A stretch of DNA of 64,000 nucleotides from Sialis fuliginosa (GCA_961205875.1 OY540821.1:3844001-3908000); one strand, 5' to 3'. Numbered from the stretch's first letter, positions 45,501 through 54,446 are shown. Translations and numbers: made by a program. Notes: a model not told the origin generated them from the sequence alone.

Positions 45501-48500
45501 AAAAAAAATCTATTTACCCATAGACATAGAACATGGACTGCGCAACTGATTCGAAAACAGAGCCGTGTCAAAAGAAAGAGATGGAAAATGATTTGGGATA
45601 TATTTGTCCTTATTTAATTAATTCATTTATTTCATTCTTGGTGTAACATTTCTTCAAAACAGTGAGAGAGATACGGTGGCATTTGGGATATATCTCTTTT
45701 TCTAATAAGAAAGAAATAGTTACTTCTGTTTAAAGGCGGTAGACCACCCTAGAGACCGAAAAATTCATCAAATTTCGGGATCGGTTATTAAAAAAACTAT
45801 ACTAGATATTAAAGTTCTTATCAAATACAAATCCCCTAACCATAAAAATTGTAAGAGTTTAGACTTACACGTGTTTCAATAGCAATGCTATCATCATCAG
45901 AGTCTTAAAGACACTAACTTAAAACTAAATACTACGACTATTTATATACCTTAGAAACTACTGGACCGGAACTTATCCTGGAACGGGTAACGTTGACCGT
46001 ATTGGTCTGAGTCATTACTTTAATAAGGTGAAAAGGTTGGACCATAGGGGTCCATTGTCGGAATTAAATACCTTACCCTTATTTAGGTATTACACCTTAT
46101 ATTGCCAATCTATTTATGGGTAAATTTGAATGTGATCTCAGTAAAGAACTAAATTACTTTCCAAGAGTATGGATTAGATATGTAGACGATATTTTTGCAG
46201 TTTTTGATTTAAACAAATGTAGTATAGGAACTTTTTTAGATTCTCTAAATTCCAAATTTAATAGCATAAAATTCACCCATGAATTAGAAACGAATGGCAA
46301 ATTACCTTTCCTTGATACATTAGTTATCAGAAAGGATAATAAATTAGAAGTGGATATATATAGAAAAAATACCTCAACTAAGAGATTTATATCTAATAAG
46401 TCAAATCATTGTATGCAACACAAACTGGCAGCCTTTAATTCAATGGTTTATAGGTTAGTAAATTTCCCACTGTCAGTAGAAAATTATAAAAAAGAATTAA
46501 ATTATATTTTAGACACGGCAATATTCAATGATTTCTCTAAAGATATAATTTTTAACCTTATCAGAAAACAGAAATTAAGATCTAATATAAATAACATTAC
46601 AACTCTTAGTCTGAAAGAAGATATAAAACATAAATATGTAAAGATTCCTTATTTTCCAAGATACACCAAAGGTCTTTCAAAAATTTTTAGTCAGATGGAC
46701 TATAAAATAGTCTATAGTTCTAATAATAGTATCAAAAATTTGTTAGGCAACCCTAAAGACAAGGATGAACCTACGGACAAATCAGGAATCTACAAAATAA
46801 ATTGTAAAGATTGTGATAAATTTTACATTGGTCAGAGTAGAAGAGCCATCAATGTAAGATTTAAAGAACATATAGCCGATGTAAAACATTTAAGATTAAA
46901 TAAGTCTAGTGTAGCTACTCATATGTTTGAAAATCACCACAGAATTCAGGATCTTAATCTGTTGAAAGCGGTTTCTAACAGTAAAGATTTAGATTGTTAT
47001 GAAAGTATGGAGATTTTCAAAAATAAGGGTAAGGTATTTAATTCCGACAATGGACCCCTATGGTCCAACCTTTTCACCTTATTAAAGTAATGACTCAGAC
47101 CAATACGGTCAACGTTACCCGTTCCAGGATAAGTTCCGGTCCAGTAGTTTCTAAGGTATATAAATAGTCGTAGTATTTAGTTTTAAGTTAGTGTCTTTAA
47201 GACTCTGATGATGATAGCATTGCTATTGAAACACGTGTAAGTCTAAACTCTTACAATTTTTATGGTTAGGGGATTTGTATTTGATAAGTCATAACCATAG
47301 TTTTTGTCTGTTGTTTGTTATTAAAGTTCTTGTTTATATAACATTTGAACAATGTTTTACAATATTTATATTGGCTGTAAAAAACAAAATGGCGGCTTGG
47401 CAGCATTTTCCCTGAGACGTCTTTTTTTTAGTGCTTCGGGGGCGGTAGCGTTTTACCTGCAATTTTAAAGTTATGAACATGAGACACAAAAATTTCGAAA
47501 ATATATATGAACAGCTACAGAAGTACCTGTGCTTTTGTTTTTAAATCGATTTTTTACAAAATGGCGTCATTTTAAACAAAAAATATGAAAAAACACTAAA
47601 AATTCACTGAAAAATTGTTAATAAGTTTTGAAAAAATTAATATTTTACAAAAACCCCAGGTACTTCTGTACAGAAAGCAGTCAGGAATAGACAGTTAAAA
47701 TTTGAAGTCGATCGGATGAAAATTGTTCGAGAAAGCTTATCGCCCGACTTTGAAAATGTGAATTCGAGAAAAAAGCGTTCAAAGTTTTGAGTAGAAGAAA
47801 AGGAAAGATAAATTAAAAATATCTTTAGTCTGCGATTCCTGTAACGTACAATTGGGCTTCCAGATTGAAGTCCTCGTCCTGTAGGTCCTTTCTGGTACTT
47901 CTTTGAAATTTTTACAGGATATTTTTGAGATATTAAAGGACTCTTTAAGCCAAAAAAAAAATTCGATTTTCAAAAAATTCTAGGGTGGTCTACCGCCTTA
48001 AATAAGGATAAACCATTTTCTATCTCTTTCTTTTGACACGGCTTTGTTTTCGAGTCAGATGCGCGGTCTATGGTATAATATTTACTTCTTTTTTGGTTAT
48101 TTAAAGCAGGGCTTCGAACAGTATTTTTTTCGTTTCGGGTTTCGTTCCGTTTCGAGTAAAAAAATATATTTCGGTTCGGTTCCGGTTTTCGTTCCGAAAA
48201 AAATAACGGTTATTCCGGTTTTTTTGGTTTTCAGTTCAGCTTCGAGTGATTAATTAAAAAAAAAATTATTTGTAGGTATTAAAAATTTATTTTCTATCAT
48301 AATTTAGAACATTTTATGGTGCTTGTATGATAGCCCGAACGACAATTAAAGTGGGAAATAAGATCATGTTAACGCGTATTTTAACATGTACTGAACCGAA
48401 AAAACGATATTTTTATTTCGGTTCTGTTCCGGTTTTCGTTCTGGCAAAAAATAACGGTTTTCCGGTTTTCGGTTCAGTTCCGGTTCGAAGCCCTGATTTA

Positions 48501-49472
48501 AAGCTTCCAATGGGTAAAATGTCTAATAAATTGACTGAATTGACTTTTTATTATTAAAAGTCTATAGAGGTGATGACCATCTAATTTATTTAAAAAATAG
48601 ATCCCACTGATATTTTTATGTCGTTAAAAATTCACAGGGGGGTGACATCCGTTTAATGTGCAAAAAAATCCTATTTACTTTTTTCGAGGGGAGTGAGTGA
48701 AACTATCGATTTACTCCCCGAGTTTCCCCCCCCCCACTAGTGACGCCACTGCAACTGGCCTCTTTATAACATTTGCTACAGGCCCCGCGCTTGCTTAATC
48801 CGGCACTGGACACACAGTTATGTCCATCCTGTAAAAATGAAGAAGAAAAAGTGGCGTAGATAGCTTTTTACGATGGGGAGCGATATGATAAGTGGTGGCT
48901 GAGGGGCCTCTAAAATATGCGTAAAAAAAATGATTAATGTAATTTAAAATTGAATGACCTTAGGTAATTCAAAATTTTAAAATAACTTTTTTTTTTTCTC
49001 TTAATTTACCAAATTTTTCTCATTTACTTCTACAATTTTGTTCATACTTGGGAAGTTTAAAAAAATATCACTAAGCTCATGGGGGGTGATTGATCATCTC
49101 AATCACCCCCCCTATCTACCCCACTGCATAGGATGTTTTATTTTTTGTCACTGCCATAATGTTATTTTTCTTCTGATTTTCAGATAAATCGCTAACTCAA
49201 ATTCGTGATGAAGATAATTTAGTTATTATAGTCTTGGATCAAGACGGTGAGTAGAGTTATTAAATATATACACTCACACCAGGGGTACCAAAACTTTCAA
49301 CACATTTTTTTAACTTTCGAATTTTATTTAACATGAAATAATTAATGTTTTTGGTACCCCTGGTTTATACGGTATTTTATAACGTGTGAATATTTTTTTG
49401 TTTTGTTTTTCAGATGATAACGCATCTACTTTCACCCCAGACTATATTTCTGTCTTACGTAATATTTTGTAA
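33533..49472 (+). CDS. DCAF15: DDB1- and CUL4-associated factor 15
   Basis: Eight exons: 33533-33688, 33751-33866, 33927-34181, 36407-37824, 39241-39476, 43190-43457, 49184-49246, 49414-49472, in phase, 856 codons plus TAA (human is 600). Exons 2-4 carry the DCAF15 N-terminal WD40-like domain: HHIFMGFTQCGRFLLSYS, then YILHVWRYIPYKPIDLIT, the cysteine pair in RCNNCSTD, and PHISLAYPDHVIINTGHYLY. The large exon 4 adds a disordered acidic and then Ser/Pro-rich linker (residues ~280-640) longer than in vertebrates. Exons 5-8 carry the C-terminal half (AVVHRTFDAEQFCH, FTFCADYDID, GMYCLQFVFVW). DCAF15 recruits substrates to CUL4-DDB1-DDA1 ubiquitin ligase; in vertebrates it is the target of aryl sulfonamide degraders. 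The exon 6 start is uncertain: an AG at 43165 would add eight in-frame residues. Exons 5-6 are strikingly GC-rich. Introns 3-6 are filled with transposons. Confidence 0.9.
34394..34460 (-). ncRNA. Degenerate hammerhead-like motif, Penelope-type remnant
   Basis: On the minus strand CTGACGA (34456-34450) is followed by a short stem TGATT...AATCA and AAAGC where GAAA would be expected. The surrounding words resemble the terminal repeat of Penelope-like elements. Because the first G of GAAA is missing it is probably inactive. It lies in DCAF15 intron 3, antisense to that gene. This is a weak call by motif only. Confidence 0.35.
34828..35313. mobile_element. MITE with GGCATGATGCC ends, copy 2
   Basis: It is homologous over its length to 7662-8197 and 42433-42968. 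The left end is mutated (AGCATGATGCC), the right end reads GGTATCATGCC, and TA flanks both. About 50 bp in the centre are missing relative to the other copies. It lies in DCAF15 intron 3. Confidence 0.78.
35500..36350. mobile_element. Long-arm inverted-repeat element in DCAF15 intron 3
   Basis: The left arm (about 35505-35660) and right arm (about 36200-36345) are inverse copies, with anchors GCGTACAGTTTTAATACTTA, TTTTGCTCCGATTTTGGTTG and TTCAGATTTTCTG. The right arm ends about 60 bp before the exon 4 acceptor of DCAF15, so the branch point region lies against transposon DNA. Confidence 0.75.
37983..38312. mobile_element. hAT-type MITE (CAGTGGCGTAG family), copy in intron 4
   Basis: The ends CAGTGGCGTAG and CTACGCCAATG are flanked by a perfect 8-bp duplication AAGTAGTT (37975-37982, 38313-38320). 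Homopolymer C runs lie near both ends in the same sense, so the arms are not inverted there. Relatives are at 48849, 55330 and 58155. Confidence 0.9.
38488..39110. mobile_element. Foldback element whose two arms encode the same reading frame
   Basis: The left arm (about 38567-38850) and right arm (about 38850-39070) are inverse copies with almost no spacer. Both arms keep an open frame that reads KLTKND.L.LFRKE..IL then KLKWQSFRTIN. The peptide matches nothing I recognise and is probably a by-product of the shared arm sequence. It lies in DCAF15 intron 4, about 130 bp before exon 5. Confidence 0.65.
39496..40760. mobile_element. MITE with CAGTCGGGACTC ends, copy 2
   Basis: It has the same TA-flanked inverted ends as 29195-29935 and the same internal segment (CCAATCAGCGTTGGCGCGGG onward). 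It is longer because another element is inserted at 39574-40178. It lies in DCAF15 intron 5, starting only 19 bp after the exon 5 donor. Confidence 0.82.
39574..40178. mobile_element. Inverted-repeat element nested in the 39.5-kb MITE
   Basis: The ends GGCTATGTTCCGATATACAC and GTGTATATCGGAACATAGCC are perfect inverses. Comparison with the copy at 29195 shows the uninterrupted host sequence CACCAAGTTATG; here CACCAA and CAAGTTATG flank the insertion, implying a CAA duplication. Internal TGACGTCA words are near both ends. Confidence 0.85.
40784..42216. mobile_element. Mutator-like foldback element with long hairpin
   Basis: A 9-bp direct repeat GTAAACATT flanks the unit (40775-40783 and 42217-42225). 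Nine-bp duplications with long inverted ends are typical of Mutator-like elements. Outer arms match (GGCCTATGTTTTAGCTTTGG and inverse, TCTGAAATTTTGGGACAATT and inverse). Inside, a second inverted pair lies at about 41679-41714 and 42065-42100, and a very long hairpin at 40911-41640. No transposase domain is recognisable. It is in DCAF15 intron 5. Confidence 0.7.
40911..41640. repeat. ~320-bp near-perfect palindromic hairpin
   Basis: The left arm (about 40911-41233) and right arm (about 41318-41640) are near-identical inverse copies with an ~85-bp loop. Both arms therefore carry the same frame, NAYFAFLDKKVSNNFIENL onward, which resembles no family I know. Transcribed from either direction it would form a >300-bp dsRNA. 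Confidence 0.88.
42433..42968. mobile_element. MITE with GGCATGATGCC ends, copy 3
   Basis: The intact ends GGCATGATGCC and GGCATCATGCC are flanked by TA (42431-42432 and 42969-42970). It has the same 536-bp length as copy 1 at 7662. It lies in DCAF15 intron 5, about 220 bp before exon 6. Just upstream, 42250-42400 is a fragment of the CAGGCCCGGATTTA hAT family. Confidence 0.85.
43528..44052 (+). mobile_element. Helitron-like non-autonomous element
   Basis: The left part reads ACTAATATTATAAATGCGAA followed by a GTCT tetranucleotide run. The right part ends with the GC-rich hairpin CGCGAGCGAAGCCGCGGGTA and CAGCTAG|T. A hairpin just before CTRR and no target duplication are Helitron traits. Similar sequences are common in insects. 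It lies in DCAF15 intron 6. Confidence 0.6.
45861..45905 (-). ncRNA. Hammerhead ribozyme motif, left arm
   Basis: On the minus strand: stem I strand AGACT, core CTGATGA (45900-45894), stem II TAGC...GCTA, GAAA, the minimal stem III CAC/GTG, the TA cleavage dinucleotide, and stem I partner AGTCT. It is identical to the right-arm motif in inverse. It is antisense to DCAF15. Confidence 0.75.
46086..47090 (+). CDS. Penelope-like RT C-terminal part plus GIY-YIG endonuclease
   Basis: The first ATG is at 46116, but the frame is open from 46086 and reads PYIANLFMG before it, part of the RT palm, so the N-terminal RT is lost at the junction with the left arm. RYVDDIFAVF (residues ~21-30 from the ATG) contains the catalytic YVDD box. 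LPFLDTLV and the thumb region follow. The C terminus has GIYKINC (GIY), CDKFYIGQS (YIG) and RFKEHI with the catalytic Arg, so the endonuclease core looks intact. The frame stays open to TAA at 47088 and extends into the right arm, whose first ~70 bp encode its last residues. With the RT palm truncated it cannot prime by itself. Lack of internal stops suggests recent insertion. Confidence 0.9.
   Translation, partial: GITPYIANLFMGKFECDLSKELNYFPRVWIRYVDDIFAVFDLNKCSIGTFLDSLNSKFNSIKFTHELETNGKLPFLDTLVIRKDNKLEVDIYRKNTSTKRFISNKSNHCMQHKLAAFNSMVYRLVNFPLSVENYKKELNYILDTAIFNDFSKDIIFNLIRKQKLRSNINNITTLSLKEDIKHKYVKIPYFPRYTKGLSKIFSQMDYKIVYSSNNSIKNLLGNPKDKDEPTDKSGIYKINCKDCDKFYIGQSRRAINVRFKEHIADVKHLRLNKSSVATHMFENHHRIQDLNLLKAVSNSKDLDCYESMEIFKNKGKVFNSDNGPLWSNLFTLLK
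47200..47244 (+). ncRNA. Hammerhead ribozyme motif, right arm (sense to DCAF15)
   Basis: AGACT (47200-47204) pairs with AGTCT (47240-47244) as stem I. The core is CTGATGA (47205-47211), stem II ATAGC/GCTAT with loop ATT, GAAA (47228-47231), a 3-bp stem III CAC/GTG, then TA with predicted cleavage after A47239. Very short stem III is a known trait of Penelope hammerheads, which often work as dimers. All core bases are present. Confidence 0.8.
48849..49126. mobile_element. CAGTGGCGTAG-family MITE, degraded copy
   Basis: The left end AGTGGCGTAGATAGC and right end CTATCTACCCCACTG are inverse. The interior shares GTGGCTGAGGGGCCTCTAAA with the intact copy at 55330-55702 in inverse. No target duplication is evident. 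It ends about 58 bp before DCAF15 exon 7. Confidence 0.7.
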
Positions 49473-49481
49473 AATTAAAGT

Positions 49482-49487
49482 AATAAA
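49482..49487 (+). terminator. Polyadenylation signal AATAAA, DCAF15
   Basis: A canonical hexamer begins 10 bp after the stop codon. A second is near 49548. If the first is used, the DCAF15 3' UTR is unusually short. Confidence 0.55.
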
Positions 49488-50144
49488 TTATTATTTATTA
49501 ATGATAATTTACTTTGTATTTTTTTTCTCCCTTAAAATAACTTATTTAATAAACCTATATTTTGTATATTTGTTTATTTGTTAGTTCATATCGTCGTTAA
49601 TTTATCACAATAAAATATTGATGATGTCATATTATCAAAGTATGACGTCACAAAATAAAATTAAGTTAAAAAAAACTATATGCAATACTTCTTTTGTAAA
49701 AGTAATATTTTTCATTTCAGAACATTTTTTTCAGTATTCAGTAAAGCTAGAGTCCTGAAATTTTGTATACATATTCAATAAGTACTGCTGCACATCCTAT
49801 ATTAAGATTAAAATAAACAATTACATAGAAAAAATAAAATATAATAATAATAAAATTTTGTGTTGCAAAATTGCTTATAAAATATTTTGGATTAATTATT
49901 TTGTTATTATTTTTGGTCCCAGCTGTAGCTGAAAATGTTCCGAATACAATGCATATTTTTTTATTTCTCTACGTTCCCCACAAGCCAAAAAAATCGGTTC
50001 CGAAGTAATCCAGGAAATATAAACAACCTTAAATCCGAACCTGTCCGCGCATGCGCTCTGCAATACCGACATAACGTGTAAATAACACAGACAGCATGTC
50101 AAAGCACGCGTACCACTACATACACACATCACGTGTGCGCACAC

Positions 50145-50460
50145 ATGGTCAAAAACGTGATCATTTTCGATTCTAGTTCAATCATACATGACGTCACAGC
50201 GCTAATCAACGACACGCCTAGAGCGGTGTACAGTAGTCAAGTACGGGCGCGACGTATTAGAGTGTGTCTGAGATTGGGCCGGACAGTATGATCGCGTGAC
50301 GTCACAGAGGTAATAAAAGACGTACGTTGTTTGTTGTGTAGTGGGTGAAATATATACGCGACGTATTAAGGGTGTGTCGGTGTTTGGCTCGGGTAGGTGG
50401 CCTGGAATTGTTACATGGTGGTCGCGTGTGAAAACCAGTGGCGTAGAAGTAAGGTAAGTG
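50145..50460 (+). promoter_or_regulatory. GC-rich promoter and probable 5' leader exon of the gene at 54.4 kb
   Basis: This is a CpG- and GC-rich island against AT-rich flanks. It holds two consensus CRE sites TGACGTCA (50189-50196 and 50297-50304, 108 bp apart), each followed by CAG. A strong donor, AAG|GTAAGT, is at about 50454. The first downstream coding exon on the same strand is at 54447, so this is plausibly its promoter and leader. The assignment is inference. Confidence 0.5.
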
Positions 50461-50584
50461 GATTTATTTTTACAAGCTTTTACTTAACTTCACATGTATG
50501 TGTACGTGCAAAATTTGCAACCGATTTTTAATTATACGTAATTTAATTTTATAAATTAAGTAGTATCGTACGGGAGTAAATATT

Positions 50585-51655
50585 TCACCCCCTGTCATTT
50601 ATGGAGAGTTGTAATTAGTTTCACTAGATCCGGCAGGAAAAATACTATGGGGGTGAGGGTTTTAGGGAGGAAAACAATCCCCAATCTCGCATAGGAGCCG
50701 ACTTGATTTACTATTATCGTGACTGCTTATTCTTTATGTTACCTAACGTAACAAATATATACTAAAACCTGACCAGAGAATAAATATTGATATATAGGAA
50801 TAAAAAAAAACACGTAAATCGGATAAGACGTTGCGTTTTATAATATATATAGATTAGATTTTTTTTATTTGTAAATTGTAATGAATTAAAGCTGATAATT
50901 TAAAAAATAAATAGTTTAAATTTTTTGAATGTAAGTAGTAATGAAACGATGATATTTCATTAAAAATCTGAAATTTTACAATTCTTGTCATCACATATAA
51001 GAATGTTATGATCAGTAAAATTATTACCTATATATAATACTAGCTGGGCCCGCGCGGCTTCGCTCGCGTGGACTACGGAATTATTGTTTAGGATTTAAAT
51101 AATATATAGTTGAATTAACATAAGTACAAACATGATTAGTTATTATTGTAATAAAAACCAAAACAACTCTTTACGGCTAAATTGGATGCTGTAAAGGGCA
51201 AATTATACCTACATTAAGTACTTATGACGATGAAATAATTTATTTCGATAAGGATTAATGTTTTGCAGGTCAAAAGTCCACGTAAACAAAACCCAAATAT
51301 TTTAAATTTTCTTTGTAACATAAAAGCTGTTATTGTGGCTTGAATATAAAAGTTAGACATATGGTGTCGCGGACTTTATTGTAGATCTTTTGATTCTACA
51401 CAATTCTTTAATACATTATTTTGTTCAATATTGAACGGTTTAGGCAGCGCAAATTTGTTTCCGACTTGATTTAGTACTATCGTCACTGCTTAGTTGTTAT
51501 GTTACCTAACGTAACAAAATATAGCCTATAACTTGGCCAGATAGCGTACTGATGAATTAAAAAATAAACCACGGAAATCTGATAAGTGGTTCTCGAGTAA
51601 TAAGCGCACTAACGAACAGACAGACAGACGTTGAGCTTTATATATGTATATTAAT
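50585..51655 (-). mobile_element. Helitron-like elements, two overlapping fragments
   Basis: 51046-51070 is a GC hairpin (GGGCCCGCGCGGCTTCGCTC) beside ACTAG, the inverse of the CTAG end at 44050. The other end, near 51600-51655, has the GACA run and GAGCTTTATATATGTA. 50585-50850 is a second fragment sharing GATCCGGC.GGAAAAA with 43980 and the GTTACCTAACGTAAC block with 80-110. 51260-51443 is matched by 61270-61470. Confidence 0.55.
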
Positions 51656-52775
51656 TACTGTTAGAAATTTCACTTCATTTTTTTTCACCGTCCTTAATGT
51701 TACGCCTCTGTATGTACACTATCTGTAGAAAGAGACACGCATGCTATGTCTGCCTCACTCTAACACACGAGTCACGTGTTTCGAGCATGTTTCGCTAATG
51801 TTTAGTGGTATTGATATATTGTAGTGAAATAACGCGACAAATTTCGTTTAACCTAACTAAAAGTTAAAAGTGATGATTCTACTATAAAAAATAGAAAGAA
51901 ACAAAATATATTTAGATTACTGGATAAATACGTATTATTAAATTTAATTGTTGATATTTGTTATTATTGTTTATAAAAAAAGAGCTAGACGGATTTTGTA
52001 GTGTCGTTATTTCATTGCAGATATGTGATTTTTAATTAATTCATATATATTTATCTGTCATTATAATTAATAGTGGTGATTGGGTATTTTATAATATTAT
52101 TATTTATTTTAAATGCAATTGTTGATTATTTTTAAGCAACTGTCGTTATGTATAGGAAATTTTCGAGAATTTGCATTTGTTCTTTTTTTTGCAACAATTG
52201 AAAATGTTATTATTGATTGTTGCCAAAAATTGTATGAATTTTAAAACACAGTAGATTTTATTTATGAAAAACAATTTATACGTAGAGTTGTGGTACGTCA
52301 TACATTATTTTAAACAAAATCAGGGCTATAATTAGCTAATTTCGATGACATGTGTAAACATAATGTAACCCCCCTTTTATTTGTGAATATGTTTGATATT
52401 TTAGATAAAAATCAGGGCTGTACTAGAGTAGATTAATATTTATGAGAATTGAATTTTTATTTTTATGTATTTTAGAGTATAACAGGGCCGTATCCAGATT
52501 ATTTAAATTTTAAACTTTTTGTCCCCACCCCTAAAATACAAAATTATGACTAAAATTTGTCAACAGTTGTTTTTTCAAAATTTATTAATAATAAATACAG
52601 TGCTGTATTTGTAAAAAAAATTGTGAAATTGGACATATGAATTTTCAAAAAAAATGGATGTGTCTCTTCAAATCTGGGAGGAAAACTCCAATATGCAGAG
52701 CGTCAAATTTGAAAGGTTTGTTTAAAATATTATCCCTCCCCCCGTACAAGTGCTTAACGTAATATAATAAACATA
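51656..52775. other. Gene-free intron/intergenic stretch
   Basis: No exon or repeat boundary can be supported. Short words CAGGGC.GTA recur (52321, 52405, 52482), suggesting ends of decayed hAT-type copies. If the 50.3-kb leader model is right, this is part of a 4-kb first intron. Confidence 0.4.
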
Positions 52776-53632
52776 TAGGGGAAAGTATGGTATATTTGAC
52801 CACTCGCTAAATTGGACCACCCTTATATCTCGAAAAGTAGTTTTCTGATTTCTTAATTAAATGGCAACACCGTGCGATAGGCGCCTAATTTTATTGCATA
52901 TCGGCTATATTGTTTACCTTGACATGTTGGAATGTTTGTGTTTTGTTTCCGCAAATGTAAATAAATGATTTTTGATGTAATTTTGAGTGATTCGTGCTAA
53001 GGGTGTAGTTAGTACAAAGATAAGCATACAGCGTTTTTAATTTATAGTTTGCAGCAGCAATTTATCAACAATTAACTGTCATGGATTGATTGGCGGTTTT
53101 TGTAGGTTATATTTTTGTTAGATTTTTTTTCTTACTTTTCACACTGTTGGTTAAAATGGACCGCACCATAGTAGTTACCATAGCTGGAATCACGAAACTT
53201 ATACCAATAATTCTGACATATGTGATGATTGTCTTTCTTGAATAATTTAAATGAAATAATGTAACCAGACTGATTTCTTATAGTTTTTTGTTTTAATACT
53301 TGTGATAAATAATTGTTTGATAGTCTGTAATTCATAAATATATATTATGTTTTGTTAGAGGTGTATTTTAGTTAATATTCTATTAAAGTCCAAATTAGCA
53401 ACCACGTGGTCCAATTTACAGTACCGGTTGGCTAAATTGAAACAAAGCTCCGATCTCACATTTTGTTGATTTTTGTCGAGTTTATAATAATTATGTTGAT
53501 TGATACTTAATAAAAACAAAATCTATAAACTGCTGTTTCATTTCATAAAGAAATAATTTGTCTAAACCTAAAACTAATATACTAAATATCTTAATTTAAA
53601 AAAATGGTCCAAATTAACCGACTTTCCCCTAT
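52776..53632. mobile_element. TA-flanked MITE with TAGGGGAAAGT ends
   Basis: The left end TAGGGGAAAGTATGGTATAT and right end GACTTTCCCCTA are inverse. TTTGACCAC / TTGGACCACCC words on the left match GGTCCAAATT on the right. TATA surrounds both ends, consistent with Tc1/mariner-type insertion. It contains a degraded 67-codon ORF without a recognisable domain. Confidence 0.65.
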
Positions 53633-53689
53633 ATAAATATACGAGTTGAATTGAGAACTTCCTCATTTTCTTGAAGTCAGTTAAAAATA

Positions 53690-54365
53690 CTAAATATCGG
53701 TATGAAGAACCATACATGACTTCCATGTTCTTTAATATCTTTTTAAATAATTTTTAATATATGAAAAATTTCAATGGGATTTGTCAGTAATAAAATTCAT
53801 CTTTGTATTATAAATTTTAATTTTCTAATGACCTAATGTCAAAAACATAATACACATTCGTAGAATAACTAATTTGACAATTTGAATTTAGTTGCATTTG
53901 TTTCCAAGGCAACATGAAGTAGTGACGTATTAATTAGTATTTAAAATTCATATTTTGAGGGTGGTTTTCACCCTTTTAGTAGCTGTTTAGGCACGTACAA
54001 AAAATAAATGTCCCTTAGGTTCAATTGAACTATAAATGTACCAAGTCTTATCAAAATTAGTGAGATAATACTCGCAACGTTCACTTTTTAGATAAAATTT
54101 TCGGATATTTCCAAAATCCCTAATCCGATTAGCACTAAAATCATAGGTATAAGACAAACATTTTTCCCAAAAATAATTCAGATCGGTCCATTTTTACACT
54201 TCTAGTGAACGAAAAAAAAATCTACATTCAGACACACGCATAGTAGCCATGCGGAAATCAACTTTTCTTTACGTTTTGAAGGTAGTACAATCAGAATCTG
54301 CTCTTATCTCAGACACGATTTTTCGACGATATTACATACTTCAATTTATTTCAGAACATGGAAGT
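53690..54365. repeat. Interspersed repeat, inverse of 9266-9765
   Basis: CCAAAAATAATTCAGATCGG, CGCATGGCGG-type words and TACTTCAATTTATTTCAGAA correspond in reverse complement to intron 9 of the transporter gene. The left ~270 bp also resemble 1990-2330 in inverse. Confidence 0.6.
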
Positions 54366-54446
54366 AAATAGTAAATAGACAAAATTTCTAGCTGATATTT
54401 TGAAGATGTAACCCTTATTTTTTAACAATTATTTCGATTGTTGCAG

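Larger units (their letters stand above)
45817..47318 (+). mobile_element. Penelope-like retroelement, 5'-truncated, inverted terminal arms
   Basis: A 10-bp direct repeat TATTAAAGTT flanks the unit (45807-45816 and 47319-47328). Two 268-bp inverse arms (45817-46084 and 47021-47288) enclose a coding remnant of about 1 kb. Inverted partial terminal repeats, 5' truncation, and an RT plus GIY-YIG reading frame are classic for Penelope-like elements. Each arm holds a hammerhead motif. Confidence 0.92.
45734..47998. mobile_element. Harbinger-like MITE, third level of the nest
   Basis: The ends AGGCGGTAGACCACCCTAG and CTAGGGTGGTCTACCGCCT are perfect inverses, flanked by TAA on both sides (45731-45733, 47999-48001). 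A 3-bp TWA target suggests PIF/Harbinger. It hosts the Penelope-like element at 45817-47318, so its own length was about 750 bp before that insertion. Confidence 0.8.
45428..48752. mobile_element. CAGTGGCG-type insertion, second level of the nest
   Basis: The left boundary TCAGCGGCGTAGTTAGGGGG and right boundary CCCCCCACTAGTGACGCCACTG look like decayed ends of the CAGTGGCGTAG hAT family. Inside are inverse segments AGAGCCGTGTCAAAAGAAAG (about 45559) and its counterpart near 48026. 48100-48490 holds diverged direct repeats of GGTTCCGGTTTTCGTTC. Confidence 0.55.
44875..48808. mobile_element. hAT-type element (CAGTGCCGGATTAA), outer shell of a four-level nest
   Basis: The ends CAGTGCCGGATTAA and TTAATCCGGCACTG are inverse. 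Flanking octamers GTCCCACA and GACACACA agree at 6 of 8 positions. The terminal ~550 bp on the left match the clean copy at 15562-16204. About 3.3 kb of later insertions sit between 45426 and 48750. Confidence 0.82.

Noticed and set aside
48044..48557. Repeated FGSVPVF peptides in open frames
   Set aside because: They arise from diverged direct repeats of a GGTTCCGGTTTTCG word in transposon DNA.
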